From NCBI RefSeq assembly GCF_032917945.1, contig NZ_CP136624.1:7068001-7132000 (forward strand): a stretch of 64,000 nt of DNA, given 5' to 3'. The number at the start of each line of letters is the position of its first letter. The stretch's first letter is position 1. The notes beneath the pieces are model-generated. The model saw only the letters and a list, made by a program, of their open reading frames with translations, was not told where the DNA came from and made no database searches. A program made the translations under genes and the position numbers. This document shows positions 8,526 through 20,277 of the stretch, piece by piece. This stretch comes from Bradyrhizobium sp. sBnM-33. GTDB taxonomy: Bacteria; Pseudomonadota; Alphaproteobacteria; Rhizobiales; Xanthobacteraceae.

Positions 8526-8592
8526 AGCCCGCCCGCTTTATGCCGGAATGCGGGCTGATGTTTTCCTCCCAACAAAACAACGGGAGGAAATC
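8526..8592 (+). promoter_or_regulatory. Structured 5' leader with Shine-Dalgarno hairpin
   Basis: Two inverted repeats precede the SMP-30 gene. AGCCCGC (8526-8532) pairs with GCGGGCT (8550-8556). TTTCCTCCC (8562-8570) pairs perfectly with GGGAGGAAA (8582-8590), leaving an 11-nt A-rich loop. The second hairpin contains the whole Shine-Dalgarno sequence, 2 nt before the ATG at 8593, so translation should be blocked when it is folded. Regulation by temperature, a ligand, or ribosomes and proteins is possible. The pairing is seen directly; the regulatory role is inferred. Confidence 0.6.
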
Positions 8593-9759
8593 ATGACAAC
8601 CTCGCTGACCTTTCCCGATTCCCAACAACACAGCGGCGGTTTTGACCGCCGCAAAATATTGACAGGCGCGGCGGCACTTGCCGCCTCGGCCGTAACCATG
8701 AAAACGGCTTCTGCCGCCTCCGTCACGCCGCTCGGCCAGACTGCCGCGCCGACCACGGCAACGCAACCCCTGCCGCTCGGCCCGCTTCCCGGCGCCCGCT
8801 ATCCGGATTCTCGCCTGGAGTCGATGAAGAAGCCCAAGGTTTCGTTCGGGCCCACCGGTTTCCCGGCCTTCGCGGGCACCATGGCCGTCGAGCGCGTCGC
8901 CACCGGCTTCCGCTGGGCCGAAGGCCCGGTTTACTTCGCAGCCGGGCGCTACGTGCTGTTCTCCGATATCCCCAACAACCGCATCATGCGCTTCTCGGAA
9001 GATGACGGGCATCTCAGCGTCTACCGTCAGCCGTCGATGAACTCGAACGGCAACACCATCGACCGCGAAGGACGCCTGATCACTTGCGAACACAGCGGTC
9101 GACGGGTCACCCGGACCGAACTCGATGGCTCGATCACGATCATCGCCGACAAGTACAATGGCAAGAAACTGAACTCGCCGAACGACGCGGTCGTCGCGGC
9201 CGACGGTTCGATCTGGTTCTGCGACCCAGCCTACGGTATCGGCGGCTATTACGAGGGCATCAAGGCCGAGCCCGAGCAGGAAAAGAAAAACGTCTACCGG
9301 GTGGATCCGAAGTCCGGCGACATCAAGATGGTGGTCGATGACTTCGTGCAGCCGAACGGCCTTTGCTTCTCGCCTGACGAGAAGAAGCTTTATATCTGCG
9401 ATACCGGCTTCACCGACGGGCCGGACAACCCGTCGCATATCCGCGTGTTCGACGTGGATCTCGGGGCCGGAAAGCTTTCGAACAGCAAGGTCTTTGCGGA
9501 CATGCCAAAGCCCAGCATTACCGACGGGCTGCGCTGCGACACCGCCGGGCGTCTGTGGTGCTCCGTGGGTTGGGGCGATCCGAATGAAGACGGCGTGCGC
9601 TGCTACACTTCCGACGGCGATCTCCTCGGCAAGATCCACATACCGGAAACTGTCGCCAATCTGTGCTTCGGCGGGCAGCAGCGAAATAGGCTCTACATCT
9701 GCGGCTCGTCGTCGCTCTATGCCGTCTACACCAGTGCACAGGGCGCGATGAAGCCGTGA
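8593..9759 (+). CDS. Exported SMP-30/gluconolactonase-family lactonase
   Basis: A 388-residue protein with a twin-arginine-like export signal (FDRRKILTGAAALAASAV, ending ASAAS near residue 38), so it is likely periplasmic. The rest is a six-bladed beta-propeller of the SMP-30 family. Candidate metal ligands are the Glu of WAEGPVYF, the Asn of NSPNDAVV and the Asp of ITDGLRCD. It would hydrolyse sugar or aromatic lactones. The ATG at 8593 has an excellent SD (GGGAGG) which is held in a hairpin with an upstream TTTCCTCCC. It is a single-gene unit flanked by palindromic repeats. Confidence 0.88.
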   Translation: MTTSLTFPDSQQHSGGFDRRKILTGAAALAASAVTMKTASAASVTPLGQTAAPTTATQPLPLGPLPGARYPDSRLESMKKPKVSFGPTGFPAFAGTMAVERVATGFRWAEGPVYFAAGRYVLFSDIPNNRIMRFSEDDGHLSVYRQPSMNSNGNTIDREGRLITCEHSGRRVTRTELDGSITIIADKYNGKKLNSPNDAVVAADGSIWFCDPAYGIGGYYEGIKAEPEQEKKNVYRVDPKSGDIKMVVDDFVQPNGLCFSPDEKKLYICDTGFTDGPDNPSHIRVFDVDLGAGKLSNSKVFADMPKPSITDGLRCDTAGRLWCSVGWGDPNEDGVRCYTSDGDLLGKIHIPETVANLCFGGQQRNRLYICGSSSLYAVYTSAQGAMKP

Positions 9760-9770
9760 CCGGCCTTCGC

Positions 9771-9856
9771 CGTCATTGCGAGCGTAGCGAAGCAATCCAT
9801 CTCACCGAGTATGCGGACGCATGGATTGCTTCGTCGCTTCGCTCCTCGCAATGACG
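9771..9856. repeat. Palindromic intergenic repeat, family C
   Basis: Arms CGTCATTGCGAGCGTAGCGA and TCGCTTCGCTCCTCGCAATG. It lies in the gap between the convergent SMP-30 and ppc genes, where it could end both transcripts. Confidence 0.85.
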
Positions 9857-9868
9857 GTGGACGGCTCC

Positions 9869-12661
<2,793 letters not shown>

Positions 12662-12771
12662 GGCTGGCCACCTCAGAAACCGCCCGGCGGATTCCGAGTG
12701 TGCAATTTTTTTGCCGCAGTGCAAGATAAAGATGGAGGCGGTGCTCACCGTTGAACCCTCCCCGCACTCCG

Positions 12772-12867
12772 ACCTCATCCCGAGGAGCCGCTTTGGCGGC
12801 GTCTCGAGGGATAGGCCGCGGGCCACATGGTTCGAGACGCGCGAAGGCGCGCTCCTCACCATGAGGG
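12772..12867. repeat. Palindromic intergenic repeat, family F
   Basis: Inverted repeat with CCTCATCCCGAGGAGCC and GGTTCGAGACGCGCGAAGG...CTCCTCACCATGAGGG arms, located upstream of ppc and downstream of the acyl-CoA ligase gene. Confidence 0.8.
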
Positions 12868-12893
12868 TACCGGCTGAGGCCTGGACGACGGAA

Positions 12894-14438
12894 TCAAATC
12901 CTCCGCCCTGCTCGCTCCCAATAGGGATCGCGCAGACGGCGCTTGAAGATTTTGCCGGAATCTTCCCGCGGCAGATTGGACTGGATTTCGATGTGCTTTG
13001 GCACCTTATAGTCGGCCAGCGCGACCTTGAGCTGGCTGCGGATGGACTCCGGGTCGAGCGTCACCCCCGGCTGCGGCTCCACCACAGCCATCAGCGCCTC
13101 GCCGAATTCGGCGTTGGGAATCCCGAACACCGCGCAATCATGCACCCCCGGAATGGCGTGCAACGCGGCCTCGATTTCCGCCGGGTAGATGTTGACGCCG
13201 CCGGAAATCACCATGTCGCGTTTGCGGTCACAGATGAAGACATAGCCGTCCGCGTCGATGTAACCGACATCACCCGAGGTGATGAACCCGTCGCGATCGA
13301 TCTCGGACCGCTTCTCCGGCCTATTGTGATACGTGAAGTCGGGATTGCCCGCGATGCGCGAATAGATTTCGCCGATCTCGCCCTGCGGCAATTCGCGGCC
13401 GTCGTCACCGATGAATCGCAGCTCTGCGCCCGGTGCGATCTTGCCGACGGTGCCGGGCTTCTTCAGCGCGTCCTCGGAAGTCGCAAAGGTCACGGCGCCG
13501 GACTCGGTCGATCCGTAGAATTCGTAGATGATCGGCCCCCACCACTCGATCATCGCGCGCTTGACGTCGGCCGGACAGGGCGCGGCGGCATGGATGACGT
13601 GGCGCAAGGACGACATGTCGTACTTCCTGCGCACTTCCTCCGGCAACTTCATCAGCCGGATGAACATCGTCGGCACCATGAAGATGGTATCGATCTTTTC
13701 GGTCGCGACCACGCGCAAAAACTCTTCCGCATCGAAGCGCGGCATGATCACCAGCGCGCCGCCGAGGCGGCCGGCGCGCAGGCCGAACGAGTTCGGCGCG
13801 GAATGATACAGCGGCCCCGGCAACAGCGCGCGGGCGCCCGGTTTGAGGCCGTAGATCAGCGCGCGCATGCGCTCGGCGTTGGCGCTCTGCTCCGGCGTCG
13901 GCGCGAAACGACGCACGCCCTTGGGATGGCCTGTGGTGCCCGAGGTGTAGATCATGTTCTGCGGCTGCGGCACCGCCGGCCCGTCATAGCGCGGATGTTG
14001 TTTGAGCCAGGATTCGAAATCGATCGCGAAGTCAGGCGTCGTCAGATGATCCGGATTGATCTTGTAGTTGGCGATGATCTCCGGCGGGGTCGGCACGCTG
14101 AGCGCGGTGACGCCTTGCGGGATCGCCTCGCGTAACTGATGCAGCATGTCGGCATGCGCGATCAGCACCGATGTGCCGGAATCCTTCAGCACATAATTGA
14201 TCTCTTCCGGCTTGAAGTGCCAGTTGACCGGCACGCCATAGGCGCCGAGCCGCATCGCCGCATAGGCCGCCTCGATGAAGGCGATGTCGTTGCGCATCAG
14301 CATGGCGACGCTATCGCCCTGTTTGACGCCGAGTTTTTGCAAGCCGCTGGCGATGCGCTCAGTCCGTTCAGCGACCTCACCGTGGTCGCGCCGGCGCTGG
14401 CCGCTGGTGATGCCGAGGAAGAGTTGGGAGGCTGACAT
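12894..14438 (-). CDS. Acyl-CoA synthetase (AMP-forming ligase)
   Basis: A 514-residue ANL-superfamily adenylate-forming ligase. The P-loop-like motif is [11 protein letters not shown], the A5 motif EFYGSTESG, the A7/A8 hinge [12 protein letters not shown]...[12 protein letters not shown], and the catalytic Lys lies in [11 protein letters not shown] near the C-terminus. It activates a carboxylic acid to its CoA thioester; the acid is unknown. The ATG at 14438 (MSASQLF) follows a purine-rich AAAGAGACA leader. The gene runs in the same direction as the crotonase upstream but is separated from it by a palindromic repeat. Confidence 0.92.
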   Translation of the reverse strand: MSASQLFLGITSGQRRRDHGEVAERTERIASGLQKLGVKQGDSVAMLMRNDIAFIEAAYAAMRLGAYGVPVNWHFKPEEINYVLKDSGTSVLIAHADMLHQLREAIPQGVTALSVPTPPEIIANYKINPDHLTTPDFAIDFESWLKQHPRYDGPAVPQPQNMIYTSGTTGHPKGVRRFAPTPEQSANAERMRALIYGLKPGARALLPGPLYHSAPNSFGLRAGRLGGALVIMPRFDAEEFLRVVATEKIDTIFMVPTMFIRLMKLPEEVRRKYDMSSLRHVIHAAAPCPADVKRAMIEWWGPIIYEFYGSTESGAVTFATSEDALKKPGTVGKIAPGAELRFIGDDGRELPQGEIGEIYSRIAGNPDFTYHNRPEKRSEIDRDGFITSGDVGYIDADGYVFICDRKRDMVISGGVNIYPAEIEAALHAIPGVHDCAVFGIPNAEFGEALMAVVEPQPGVTLDPESIRSQLKVALADYKVPKHIEIQSNLPREDSGKIFKRRLRDPYWERAGRRI

Positions 14439-14472
14439 TGTCTCTTTCCGATCTGAAGTCGGGTTTTGAGTG

Positions 14473-14577
14473 ACCCTCATGGTGAGGAGCGCGCCCTCGC
14501 GCGTCTCGAATCATGAGGCCCACGGACGGGCCTACATCCTTCGAGACTGCGCTTTCGCGCCTCCTCAGGATGAGGGC
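14473..14577. repeat. Palindromic intergenic repeat, family F
   Basis: ACCCTCATGGTGAGGAGC on the left and GCGCCTCCTCAGGATGAGGG on the right, with nested CGTCTCGAA/TTCGAGAC pairing. It sits between two co-directional genes (crotonase, then ligase). Confidence 0.8.
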
Positions 14578-14582
14578 TGATA

Positions 14583-15398
14583 TTATCCCGCATCCGCAAA
14601 CCGCGGCGCGCGCTTTTCTATGTTGGCACGCACGGCTTCAGTCTGGTTCGGGCTGCCGAGCAGCTTCTGCTGCTCGATCGACTCGGTGAGCAGCGCTGGA
14701 GCGGGATCGACGGACAGCTTGTTGAGCATCCGCTTGGCGGCGCGGATCGCGTCGGGACTCTTGCCGGCAATCTCGCGCGCGACCTCGAAGGCCGCCGCGC
14801 GCGGATCGTCGCAGATCCGGGTCGCAAGGCCATAGCTCATGGCTTCCTGCGCGGAGAAGATGCGGCCGGTATAGGTGAGTTCGCGCAGGATATCGTCACG
14901 GACGAGGCTCGCGAGAATCGGCGTGCCGGCCATGTCGGGCACCAGGCCCCATCTGATCTCCATGATCGACATCCGCGCGTCTGGCGCGAGGAAGCGCATG
15001 TCGGCCCCGAGCGCGAGCTGGAAGCCGCCGCCGAACGCTACGCCCTGGATCGCAGCGATCACCGGCACCGGAAGCTGGCGCCAACCCCAGACCGCCTGCT
15101 GCGGAAAGTTCGCGATGCCATGTGTACGTGCAGTGAGGTCGCGCTTCTCGCCGCCGGCGATCCCATTGCCGCCATTTTCTTTCATGGCCTGAAAGCGTCC
15201 CATATCGAGGCCGGCGCAGAACGCCCGCCCTTCCCCGGACAATACTACCACCCGGACGCCTTTTTCGTGGGCCAGCCGCTCGGTCGCGGCCACCAGCGCC
15301 TCGAACATCGCGGCATCGAGCGCATTCATCTTGTCAGCCCGCACCAGTCGGACATCGGCAATGCCGTCCGAAATCGAGATCGAGACGCGCTGCTCCAT
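14583..15398 (-). CDS. Enoyl-CoA hydratase/isomerase (crotonase family)
   Basis: A 271-residue crotonase-fold protein. The CoA-binding/oxyanion motif GRAFCAGLDMGRF is near residue 70 and the second motif QGVAFGGGFQLALGADMRF near residue 140. It hydrates or isomerises an enoyl-CoA. The start ATG at 15398 (MEQRVSIS) is supported by an AGGAG 7 nt upstream; the frame remains open a further 415 codons into the opposite strand of the next gene, but that extension is not coding. It is divergent from the dienoyl-CoA reductase-like gene, with a 90-bp shared promoter region. Confidence 0.9.
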   Translation of the reverse strand: MEQRVSISISDGIADVRLVRADKMNALDAAMFEALVAATERLAHEKGVRVVVLSGEGRAFCAGLDMGRFQAMKENGGNGIAGGEKRDLTARTHGIANFPQQAVWGWRQLPVPVIAAIQGVAFGGGFQLALGADMRFLAPDARMSIMEIRWGLVPDMAGTPILASLVRDDILRELTYTGRIFSAQEAMSYGLATRICDDPRAAAFEVAREIAGKSPDAIRAAKRMLNKLSVDPAPALLTESIEQQKLLGSPNQTEAVRANIEKRAPRFADAG

Positions 15399-15488
15399 GA
15401 AAAATCTCCTCAGTTGCTGCTTTACAGAACGGTGTTGTCCGGTTTTAGTCAATCGACCAATTAACAGACAATCCCGTGGGTGGAAACG

Positions 15489-16361
15489 ATGTTCAACGAT
15501 CAGCTTCTCGCCGGGCGACGCATTCTGGTGACCGGAGGCGGCACCGGCCTCGGCAAGTCCATGGCGGCGCGGTTTCTCCAACTGGGAGCCGAGGTCCACA
15601 TCTGCGGCCGCCGCAAGATCGTCTGCGACGAGGCCGCGACCGAATTGATGGATCTGCATGGTGGGCGCGTCGTCAGCCACGGCGTCGACATCCGCAATGC
15701 GATGGCTGTCGACGAGATGATCGAACAGATCTGGACCTCGGGGCCCCTCACCGATCTCATCAACAACGCCGCCGGCAATTTTATCTCGCGCTCGGAAGAG
15801 CTCTCGCCGCGCGGTTTCGACGCTGTCGCCAACATCGTGATGCATGGCACGTTTTACGTGACGCACGCGGTCGGCCGGCGCTGGATCGCCGCCAAGCAGC
15901 GCGGCAACGTGGTGTCGATCACCGTGACCTGGGTGCGCAACGGCTCGCCCTATGTGGTGCCATCGGCGATGAGTAAGTCGGCGATCCACGCTATGACGAT
16001 GTCGCTTGCGGTCGAATGGGGCAAGTACGGCATCCGCCTCAACACCATTGCGCCAGGCGAAATCCCGACCGAAGGCATGAGCAAGCGAATCAAGCCCGGC
16101 GACGAGGCCGGCGCGCGCACGCGGGCGCAGAACCCGATGGGCCGCGTCGGCACCATGGAGGAATTGCAGAACCTCGCGGTGTTCCTGATCTCCGGCGGCT
16201 GCGACTGGATCAACGGCGAAACCATCGCCATGGACGGCGCACAGGCACTCGCGATGGGCGGCAATTTCTATCAGTTGCGCGACTGGAGCGACGACGACTG
16301 GAACAAGGCGCGAGAGTCGATCAAGGCGCAGAACGAGAAGGACCGCGCGGCACGGGGTTAA
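15489..16361 (+). CDS. 2,4-dienoyl-CoA reductase-like SDR
   Basis: A 290-residue SDR closest by eye to mitochondrial 2,4-dienoyl-CoA reductase: LVTGGGTGLGKSMA near residue 13, NNAAGNF near 94, and VVPSAMSKSAIHAMT...LAVEWGKYGIRLN. The usual YxxxK is replaced by SxxxK, as in the human enzyme's VVPSASAKAG stretch, so this is not a defect but a family mark. It would reduce dienoyl-CoA intermediates with NADPH during breakdown of unsaturated fatty acids. A GTG 9 nt upstream (15480) is an alternative start. It is divergent from a crotonase gene and followed by an acyl-CoA ligase. Confidence 0.85.
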   Translation: MFNDQLLAGRRILVTGGGTGLGKSMAARFLQLGAEVHICGRRKIVCDEAATELMDLHGGRVVSHGVDIRNAMAVDEMIEQIWTSGPLTDLINNAAGNFISRSEELSPRGFDAVANIVMHGTFYVTHAVGRRWIAAKQRGNVVSITVTWVRNGSPYVVPSAMSKSAIHAMTMSLAVEWGKYGIRLNTIAPGEIPTEGMSKRIKPGDEAGARTRAQNPMGRVGTMEELQNLAVFLISGGCDWINGETIAMDGAQALAMGGNFYQLRDWSDDDWNKARESIKAQNEKDRAARG

Positions 16362-16371
16362 ATCCCCGTGT

Positions 16372-16492
16372 GTCCCGGACGCGGCGCAGCGTTCTTCACG
16401 CTGCTCCGCAGAGCCGGGAGCCAATGCCAGTGGCAAGCAAGATGGACCCCGGCTCTGCAGTGCATCGCTAACGCGCTGCACTGCGTCCGGGG
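16372..16492. repeat. Palindromic intergenic repeat, family G
   Basis: TGTCCCGGACGCGGCGCAGCG on the left and CGCTGCACTGCGTCCGGGG on the right, with CCGCAGAGCCGGG/CCCCGGCTCTGCAG inside. It is nearly the same as the copy at 38396-38525. Confidence 0.85.
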
Positions 16493-16569
16493 AACGCCGT
16501 CCCCGTATTGTCTTTGTCGTGCGATGCCGCCACACTCCGCGCAACGATACAAGACGACACGGGAGAGAC

Positions 16570-18150
16570 ATGTCCGCGCCAGAGCAACTGACGAACCTTG
16601 CCGACATGGTGCGCGAACGCGCCAGAACGCGCGGCGACGCCATCGCCTACGAATTCGAGGGACGCCAGACCAGTTTCGCCGAGTTCGATATCAACACCAA
16701 CCGCGTTGCGAACGCGCTGATCGCGATGGGCATCAAGCCGGGTGAACGCATCGCCTATCTCGGCAAGAACAGCGACATCTATTTCGAACTGTTGATGGGC
16801 GCGATGAAGGCCAAAGTGGTGATGGCGCCGGTGAACTGGCGGCTTGCCGGCCCCGAGATCGCCTTCATCGTCGGCGATTGCAAGGCGCTGGCGCTGTTCG
16901 TGGGGCCGGAGTTCATTACGCAGGTTCGCAACATCAAGGCGCAAGTGCCCGATATGCGGCACGTGATCACCACCGAAGGCGGAGCGCCGGAATGGCAGGA
17001 TTTTATCGCCTGGCGCGACGCTGCCAGCAGCGACGATCCGAACGTGCCGGTCAGCCCGAAGGATATCGCGATCCAGCTCTATACCTCGGGCACCACGGGC
17101 AAGCCCAAGGGCGCGATGCTGTCGCACGCCAACTTCTTCAATCTGGTGCACGCGGGCAACGAGGCCGAGAATCCCGAGTGGAACAAGTGGTCGGCTGACG
17201 ACGTCTCGCTGGTGGCGATGCCGATCTTTCACATCGGCGGCTCCGGCTGGGGCGTGATGGGGCTTTATCACGGCGCCAAGGGCGTGATCGCGCGCGAGTT
17301 CGATCCGACCAAGGTGCTGGATTTCTTCGAGCAGTCCGGAATTACAAAATTGTTCATGGTGCCGGCCGCGATGCAGTTTGTCGTGCGGCAGCCGCGGGCT
17401 CGGCACGTCGATTTCTCGCGGCTGAAATACATGCTCTATGGTGCCTCGCCGATTCCAGCCGCGCTTCTGAAGGAGTGCATCGAGGTGTTCAAGTGCGGCT
17501 TCGTGCAGCTCTACGGCATGACCGAGACCACCGGCACCATCGTGGCGTTGCCGCCCGAGGACCATGTCGAGGGGCTGGAGCGCATGCGCTCCGCCGGCAA
17601 GGCGCTGCCCGGCATCGAGCTTGCGATACTCGATCCCGACGGCAACAGATTGCCGCCGCGCCAGGTCGGCGAGATCGCCACCCGCTCCGGCTCCAACATG
17701 GTCGGCTACTGGAATCTGCCGGAAGCTACCGCCAAAACGCTGGGCAGCGACGGCTGGCTGCGCACCGGCGACGCCGGCTACATGGACGAGGACGGCTATC
17801 TCTATATCCACGACCGCATCAAGGACATGATCATTTCCGGCGGCGAGAACATTTACCCGGCCGAGGTCGAGAGCGCGATCTGCGATCATCCTGACGTGGC
17901 CGAAGCCGCGGTCATCGGAATCCCGGACGACAAATGGGGCGAAGCGGTGAAGGCGATCGTGGTGATGAAGCCGGGGATGCAGGCGACCGCCACCGACATC
18001 ATCAATTTTACCCGCGAGCGCATTGCGGGATTCAAGACGCCGAAATCGGTCGACTTCATGGAGGCGCTGCCGCGCAATCCGTCGGGAAAGATCTTGCGGC
18101 GGAATCTGCGCGAACCGTATTGGGCGGGCAAGGATCGGCAGGTGAATTGA
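16570..18150 (+). CDS. Long-chain fatty-acid/acyl-CoA ligase
   Basis: A 526-residue ANL ligase with LYTSGTTGKPKGAML, QLYGMTETTG, TGDAGYMDEDGYLYIHDR, MIISGGENIYPAE and the C-terminal catalytic Lys in PSGKILRRNL. It shares its C-terminal REPYW-type ending with the ligase at 12894-14438 (RDPYW), so the two are related paralogues or cousins. The ATG at 16570 is preceded by GGGAGAG. It would feed acids to the crotonase, dienoyl-CoA reductase and acyl-CoA dehydrogenase genes around it. Confidence 0.93.
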   Translation: MSAPEQLTNLADMVRERARTRGDAIAYEFEGRQTSFAEFDINTNRVANALIAMGIKPGERIAYLGKNSDIYFELLMGAMKAKVVMAPVNWRLAGPEIAFIVGDCKALALFVGPEFITQVRNIKAQVPDMRHVITTEGGAPEWQDFIAWRDAASSDDPNVPVSPKDIAIQLYTSGTTGKPKGAMLSHANFFNLVHAGNEAENPEWNKWSADDVSLVAMPIFHIGGSGWGVMGLYHGAKGVIAREFDPTKVLDFFEQSGITKLFMVPAAMQFVVRQPRARHVDFSRLKYMLYGASPIPAALLKECIEVFKCGFVQLYGMTETTGTIVALPPEDHVEGLERMRSAGKALPGIELAILDPDGNRLPPRQVGEIATRSGSNMVGYWNLPEATAKTLGSDGWLRTGDAGYMDEDGYLYIHDRIKDMIISGGENIYPAEVESAICDHPDVAEAAVIGIPDDKWGEAVKAIVVMKPGMQATATDIINFTRERIAGFKTPKSVDFMEALPRNPSGKILRRNLREPYWAGKDRQVN

Positions 18151-18152
18151 TC

Positions 18153-18274
18153 CGTCATTGCGAGGAGCGTAAGCGACGAAGCAATCCATCGCTCCGTTAT
18201 GCCGCGATATGGATTGCTTCGCGGAGCCTGTCATCGGCGCGCGTTCGCGCGACCGCGTTGGCTCGCAATGACAG
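18153..18274. repeat. Palindromic intergenic repeat, family C, long-arm variant
   Basis: The left arm is the short type (CGTCATTGCGAGGAGCG). The right arm carries an extra nested hairpin (TGTCATCGGCGCGCG...CGCGACC) before GGCTCGCAATGACA. Separates convergent ligase and GFA genes. Confidence 0.85.
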
Positions 18275-18289
18275 TGGTGATAGCAGCAC

Positions 18290-18760
18290 CTACTTCTTCA
18301 TCCGCTCGCGCAACACACGCCTGCGCTCTTTGGCCTCTTCCGACCAGACCTCGTCGATATCGTAGAACTCGGGGACCGCCTTTGCGTCCGGTGGCAGCGT
18401 CACCCAAGGCTGCTTGGTGGAGGTGAAGATGTGAACGTCCGGCGGGCACTGTGACGGATCATCCATGGTGCCGACGCGCACGAAACGCACCGCGGGCCCG
18501 GAGCCCGGATAATTGCTCCAGACGGCGACCTTGCAAATCGGGCAGCGGGCGATGCGCTGGCCCTTGCCGCTTGCCGACGGCGTCATGATGATCTCGGGTT
18601 CGGCCGCGATATGCTCGACCCTGTCGGCCTCGTACATCGCATTGAGCGCGTGCACCGTCCCGGTCTCGCGCTGGCACCACGTGCAATGGCAGGCATGCAC
18701 GATCATAGGCCTGCCGTTCAGGCGGTAGCGGACATGCCGGCACGTGCATCCACCTTCCAT
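18290..18760 (-). CDS. GFA-family (CENP-V/GFA domain) protein
   Basis: A 156-residue zinc-binding protein of the glutathione-dependent formaldehyde-activating enzyme family. Cys ligands are seen in GGCTCRHVRY (residues 3-12), CHCTWCQRETG and CPICKVAVWSNY. The C-terminus is charged and helical (EEAKERRRVLRERMKK), longer than the domain itself. An ideal GGAGGAG precedes the ATG at 18760. Many GFA-domain proteins have no proven formaldehyde activity, so the function stays open. It is downstream of the acyl-CoA dehydrogenase (24 bp gap), likely co-transcribed. Confidence 0.85.
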   Translation of the reverse strand: MEGGCTCRHVRYRLNGRPMIVHACHCTWCQRETGTVHALNAMYEADRVEHIAAEPEIIMTPSASGKGQRIARCPICKVAVWSNYPGSGPAVRFVRVGTMDDPSQCPPDVHIFTSTKQPWVTLPPDAKAVPEFYDIDEVWSEEAKERRRVLRERMKK

Positions 18761-18783
18761 GATCTCCTCCTTGGCTTTGCTCC

Positions 18784-20058
18784 TCAGTGTTTCCCCGCCC
18801 CCATATAGCCGAACAGGAATCCCGCCACCTTGCGCTTCTGTATTTCTTCGCTGCCTTCGGTGATGCGGTAGCGCCGGTGGTGGCGATAGATGTGCTCGAA
18901 CGGCTTGTGGCGCGAATAGCCCATGCCGCCATGTACCTGCATGGCGCGGTCGGCGGCCTCGCAGCACAGGCGGTTAGCCCAGTAATTGCACATCGAGACG
19001 CGATCGGAGAGTGTATGCTCGACCTGCGCCTGGGTGAGCTGGTCCATCTCCCACGCGGTCTTGCGGATCAGCAGCCGCAGCATTTCGGCCTGCGTTGCCA
19101 GTTCGACCAGCGGCCACTGGATCGCCTGGTTCTCCGCCAGCGCCTTGCCGAACGGCTTTCGCTCGCGCGCGTATTTGACGCTCTCGTTGATGCAATAGAC
19201 CGCCGCGCCAAGCGAGCTTGCCGCCTGCCGGATCCGGTTCTCGTGCACAAAGCATTGCGCCAGGGACAGCCCGCGGCCGATCTCGCCGAACAATGCGTCT
19301 TCGGGCACGAATACATCGGTGAAGCTGACGCGCGGATGGTCGGTCGGCATGTTGAAGGTCCACATATATTCCTCGACCTTCACGCCTGCGCTCTTGGCCG
19401 GCACCAGGAAACAGGTGATGCCGTGCGCGTCGCCGTCGTTGCCTGAGGTGCGGGCAAACAGCGCACAGTGGGTCGCGACATGCATGCCGGTGGTCCACAT
19501 CTTCTGGCCGTTGATGATCCAGCCCTTGACGTTGTCACGGGTCGTCTGCACCGCCCTGGTTTCCATATGCGTCGCATCGGAACCGTGGTCGGGCTCGGTG
19601 AGGCCGAACGTGATACGATATTTGCCGGTGATCGAGCCTTCGATCATCGCCTTCTGCTCATCGGTGCCGTAGCGGTCGAGCATGGTCACCAGCGGCAGGT
19701 TGCCGACGATCGAGTGCTCGTTCTGCAGATCATTGTGCAGGCCAAGCCCCTTGGAAGCGAAATGCTCGCGTATCACGGCCATCCAGAGGTTGGACCCGTC
19801 CTTGCCGCCGTAGCGCTTCGGGATCGCGAACCGCAAATGCCCGGCGGCGTCCGCCAGATTCTTGGCCTTGCGCAGCAGCGCTTCCCAATCACGCCGCGGC
19901 AGGCCGCCGTTCTCGAAATCGGTACGCGCCCATTCGCGACGATGATCGAAGAAGCGGATACTGTCGTCGGCCTCCTCCAGCGGCTTGATCTCGCGCGCGA
20001 TGAAGCGGTCGAGTTCGTCGAGATAGGCCGCGAGGTCGGCAGGCAGGTTGAAATCCAA
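18784..20058 (-). CDS. Acyl-CoA dehydrogenase
   Basis: A 424-residue FAD-dependent acyl-CoA dehydrogenase: FGLTEPDHGSDATHMETRA (substrate/FAD loop), WIINGQKMWTTGMH, and a C-terminal helical domain with MQVHGGMGYSRH and YRITEGSEEIQ, the usual FAD-binding end. It resembles the larger ACAD10/11-type clade. The start is a TTG at 20058 (MDFNLPADL) behind GGGAGAG; the nearby ATG at 20063 is out of frame. The DUF6285/APH genes often found next to this clade are 1.2 kb away. Chain-length preference is unknown. Confidence 0.9.
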   Translation of the reverse strand: MDFNLPADLAAYLDELDRFIAREIKPLEEADDSIRFFDHRREWARTDFENGGLPRRDWEALLRKAKNLADAAGHLRFAIPKRYGGKDGSNLWMAVIREHFASKGLGLHNDLQNEHSIVGNLPLVTMLDRYGTDEQKAMIEGSITGKYRITFGLTEPDHGSDATHMETRAVQTTRDNVKGWIINGQKMWTTGMHVATHCALFARTSGNDGDAHGITCFLVPAKSAGVKVEEYMWTFNMPTDHPRVSFTDVFVPEDALFGEIGRGLSLAQCFVHENRIRQAASSLGAAVYCINESVKYARERKPFGKALAENQAIQWPLVELATQAEMLRLLIRKTAWEMDQLTQAQVEHTLSDRVSMCNYWANRLCCEAADRAMQVHGGMGYSRHKPFEHIYRHHRRYRITEGSEEIQKRKVAGFLFGYMGAGKH

Positions 20059-20277
20059 GGCATCTCTCCCGGAAATGTCGTTTATTGCTTTTGCGTCTAG
20101 GCGCTACGCGGCGCTCCTGCTCGGATCGATTTAGGTTGGAAGACCGCGCCCAAGTCAAGCAACGGAATGGAGCTTGGCACGCGCGGGGGCCTTGCGTAAT
20201 TGGATGGTTTCGGACGCCGGGCTGACGCTATGATCGCAGCCAATCTTCGCCGCAGAAAATCGAAAACGGGAGCAAAC

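Noticed and set aside
15399..16643. A 415-codon N-terminal extension of the crotonase at 14583
   Set aside because: The extension is antisense to the dienoyl-CoA reductase-like gene and a repeat. The family start with SD is at 15398.
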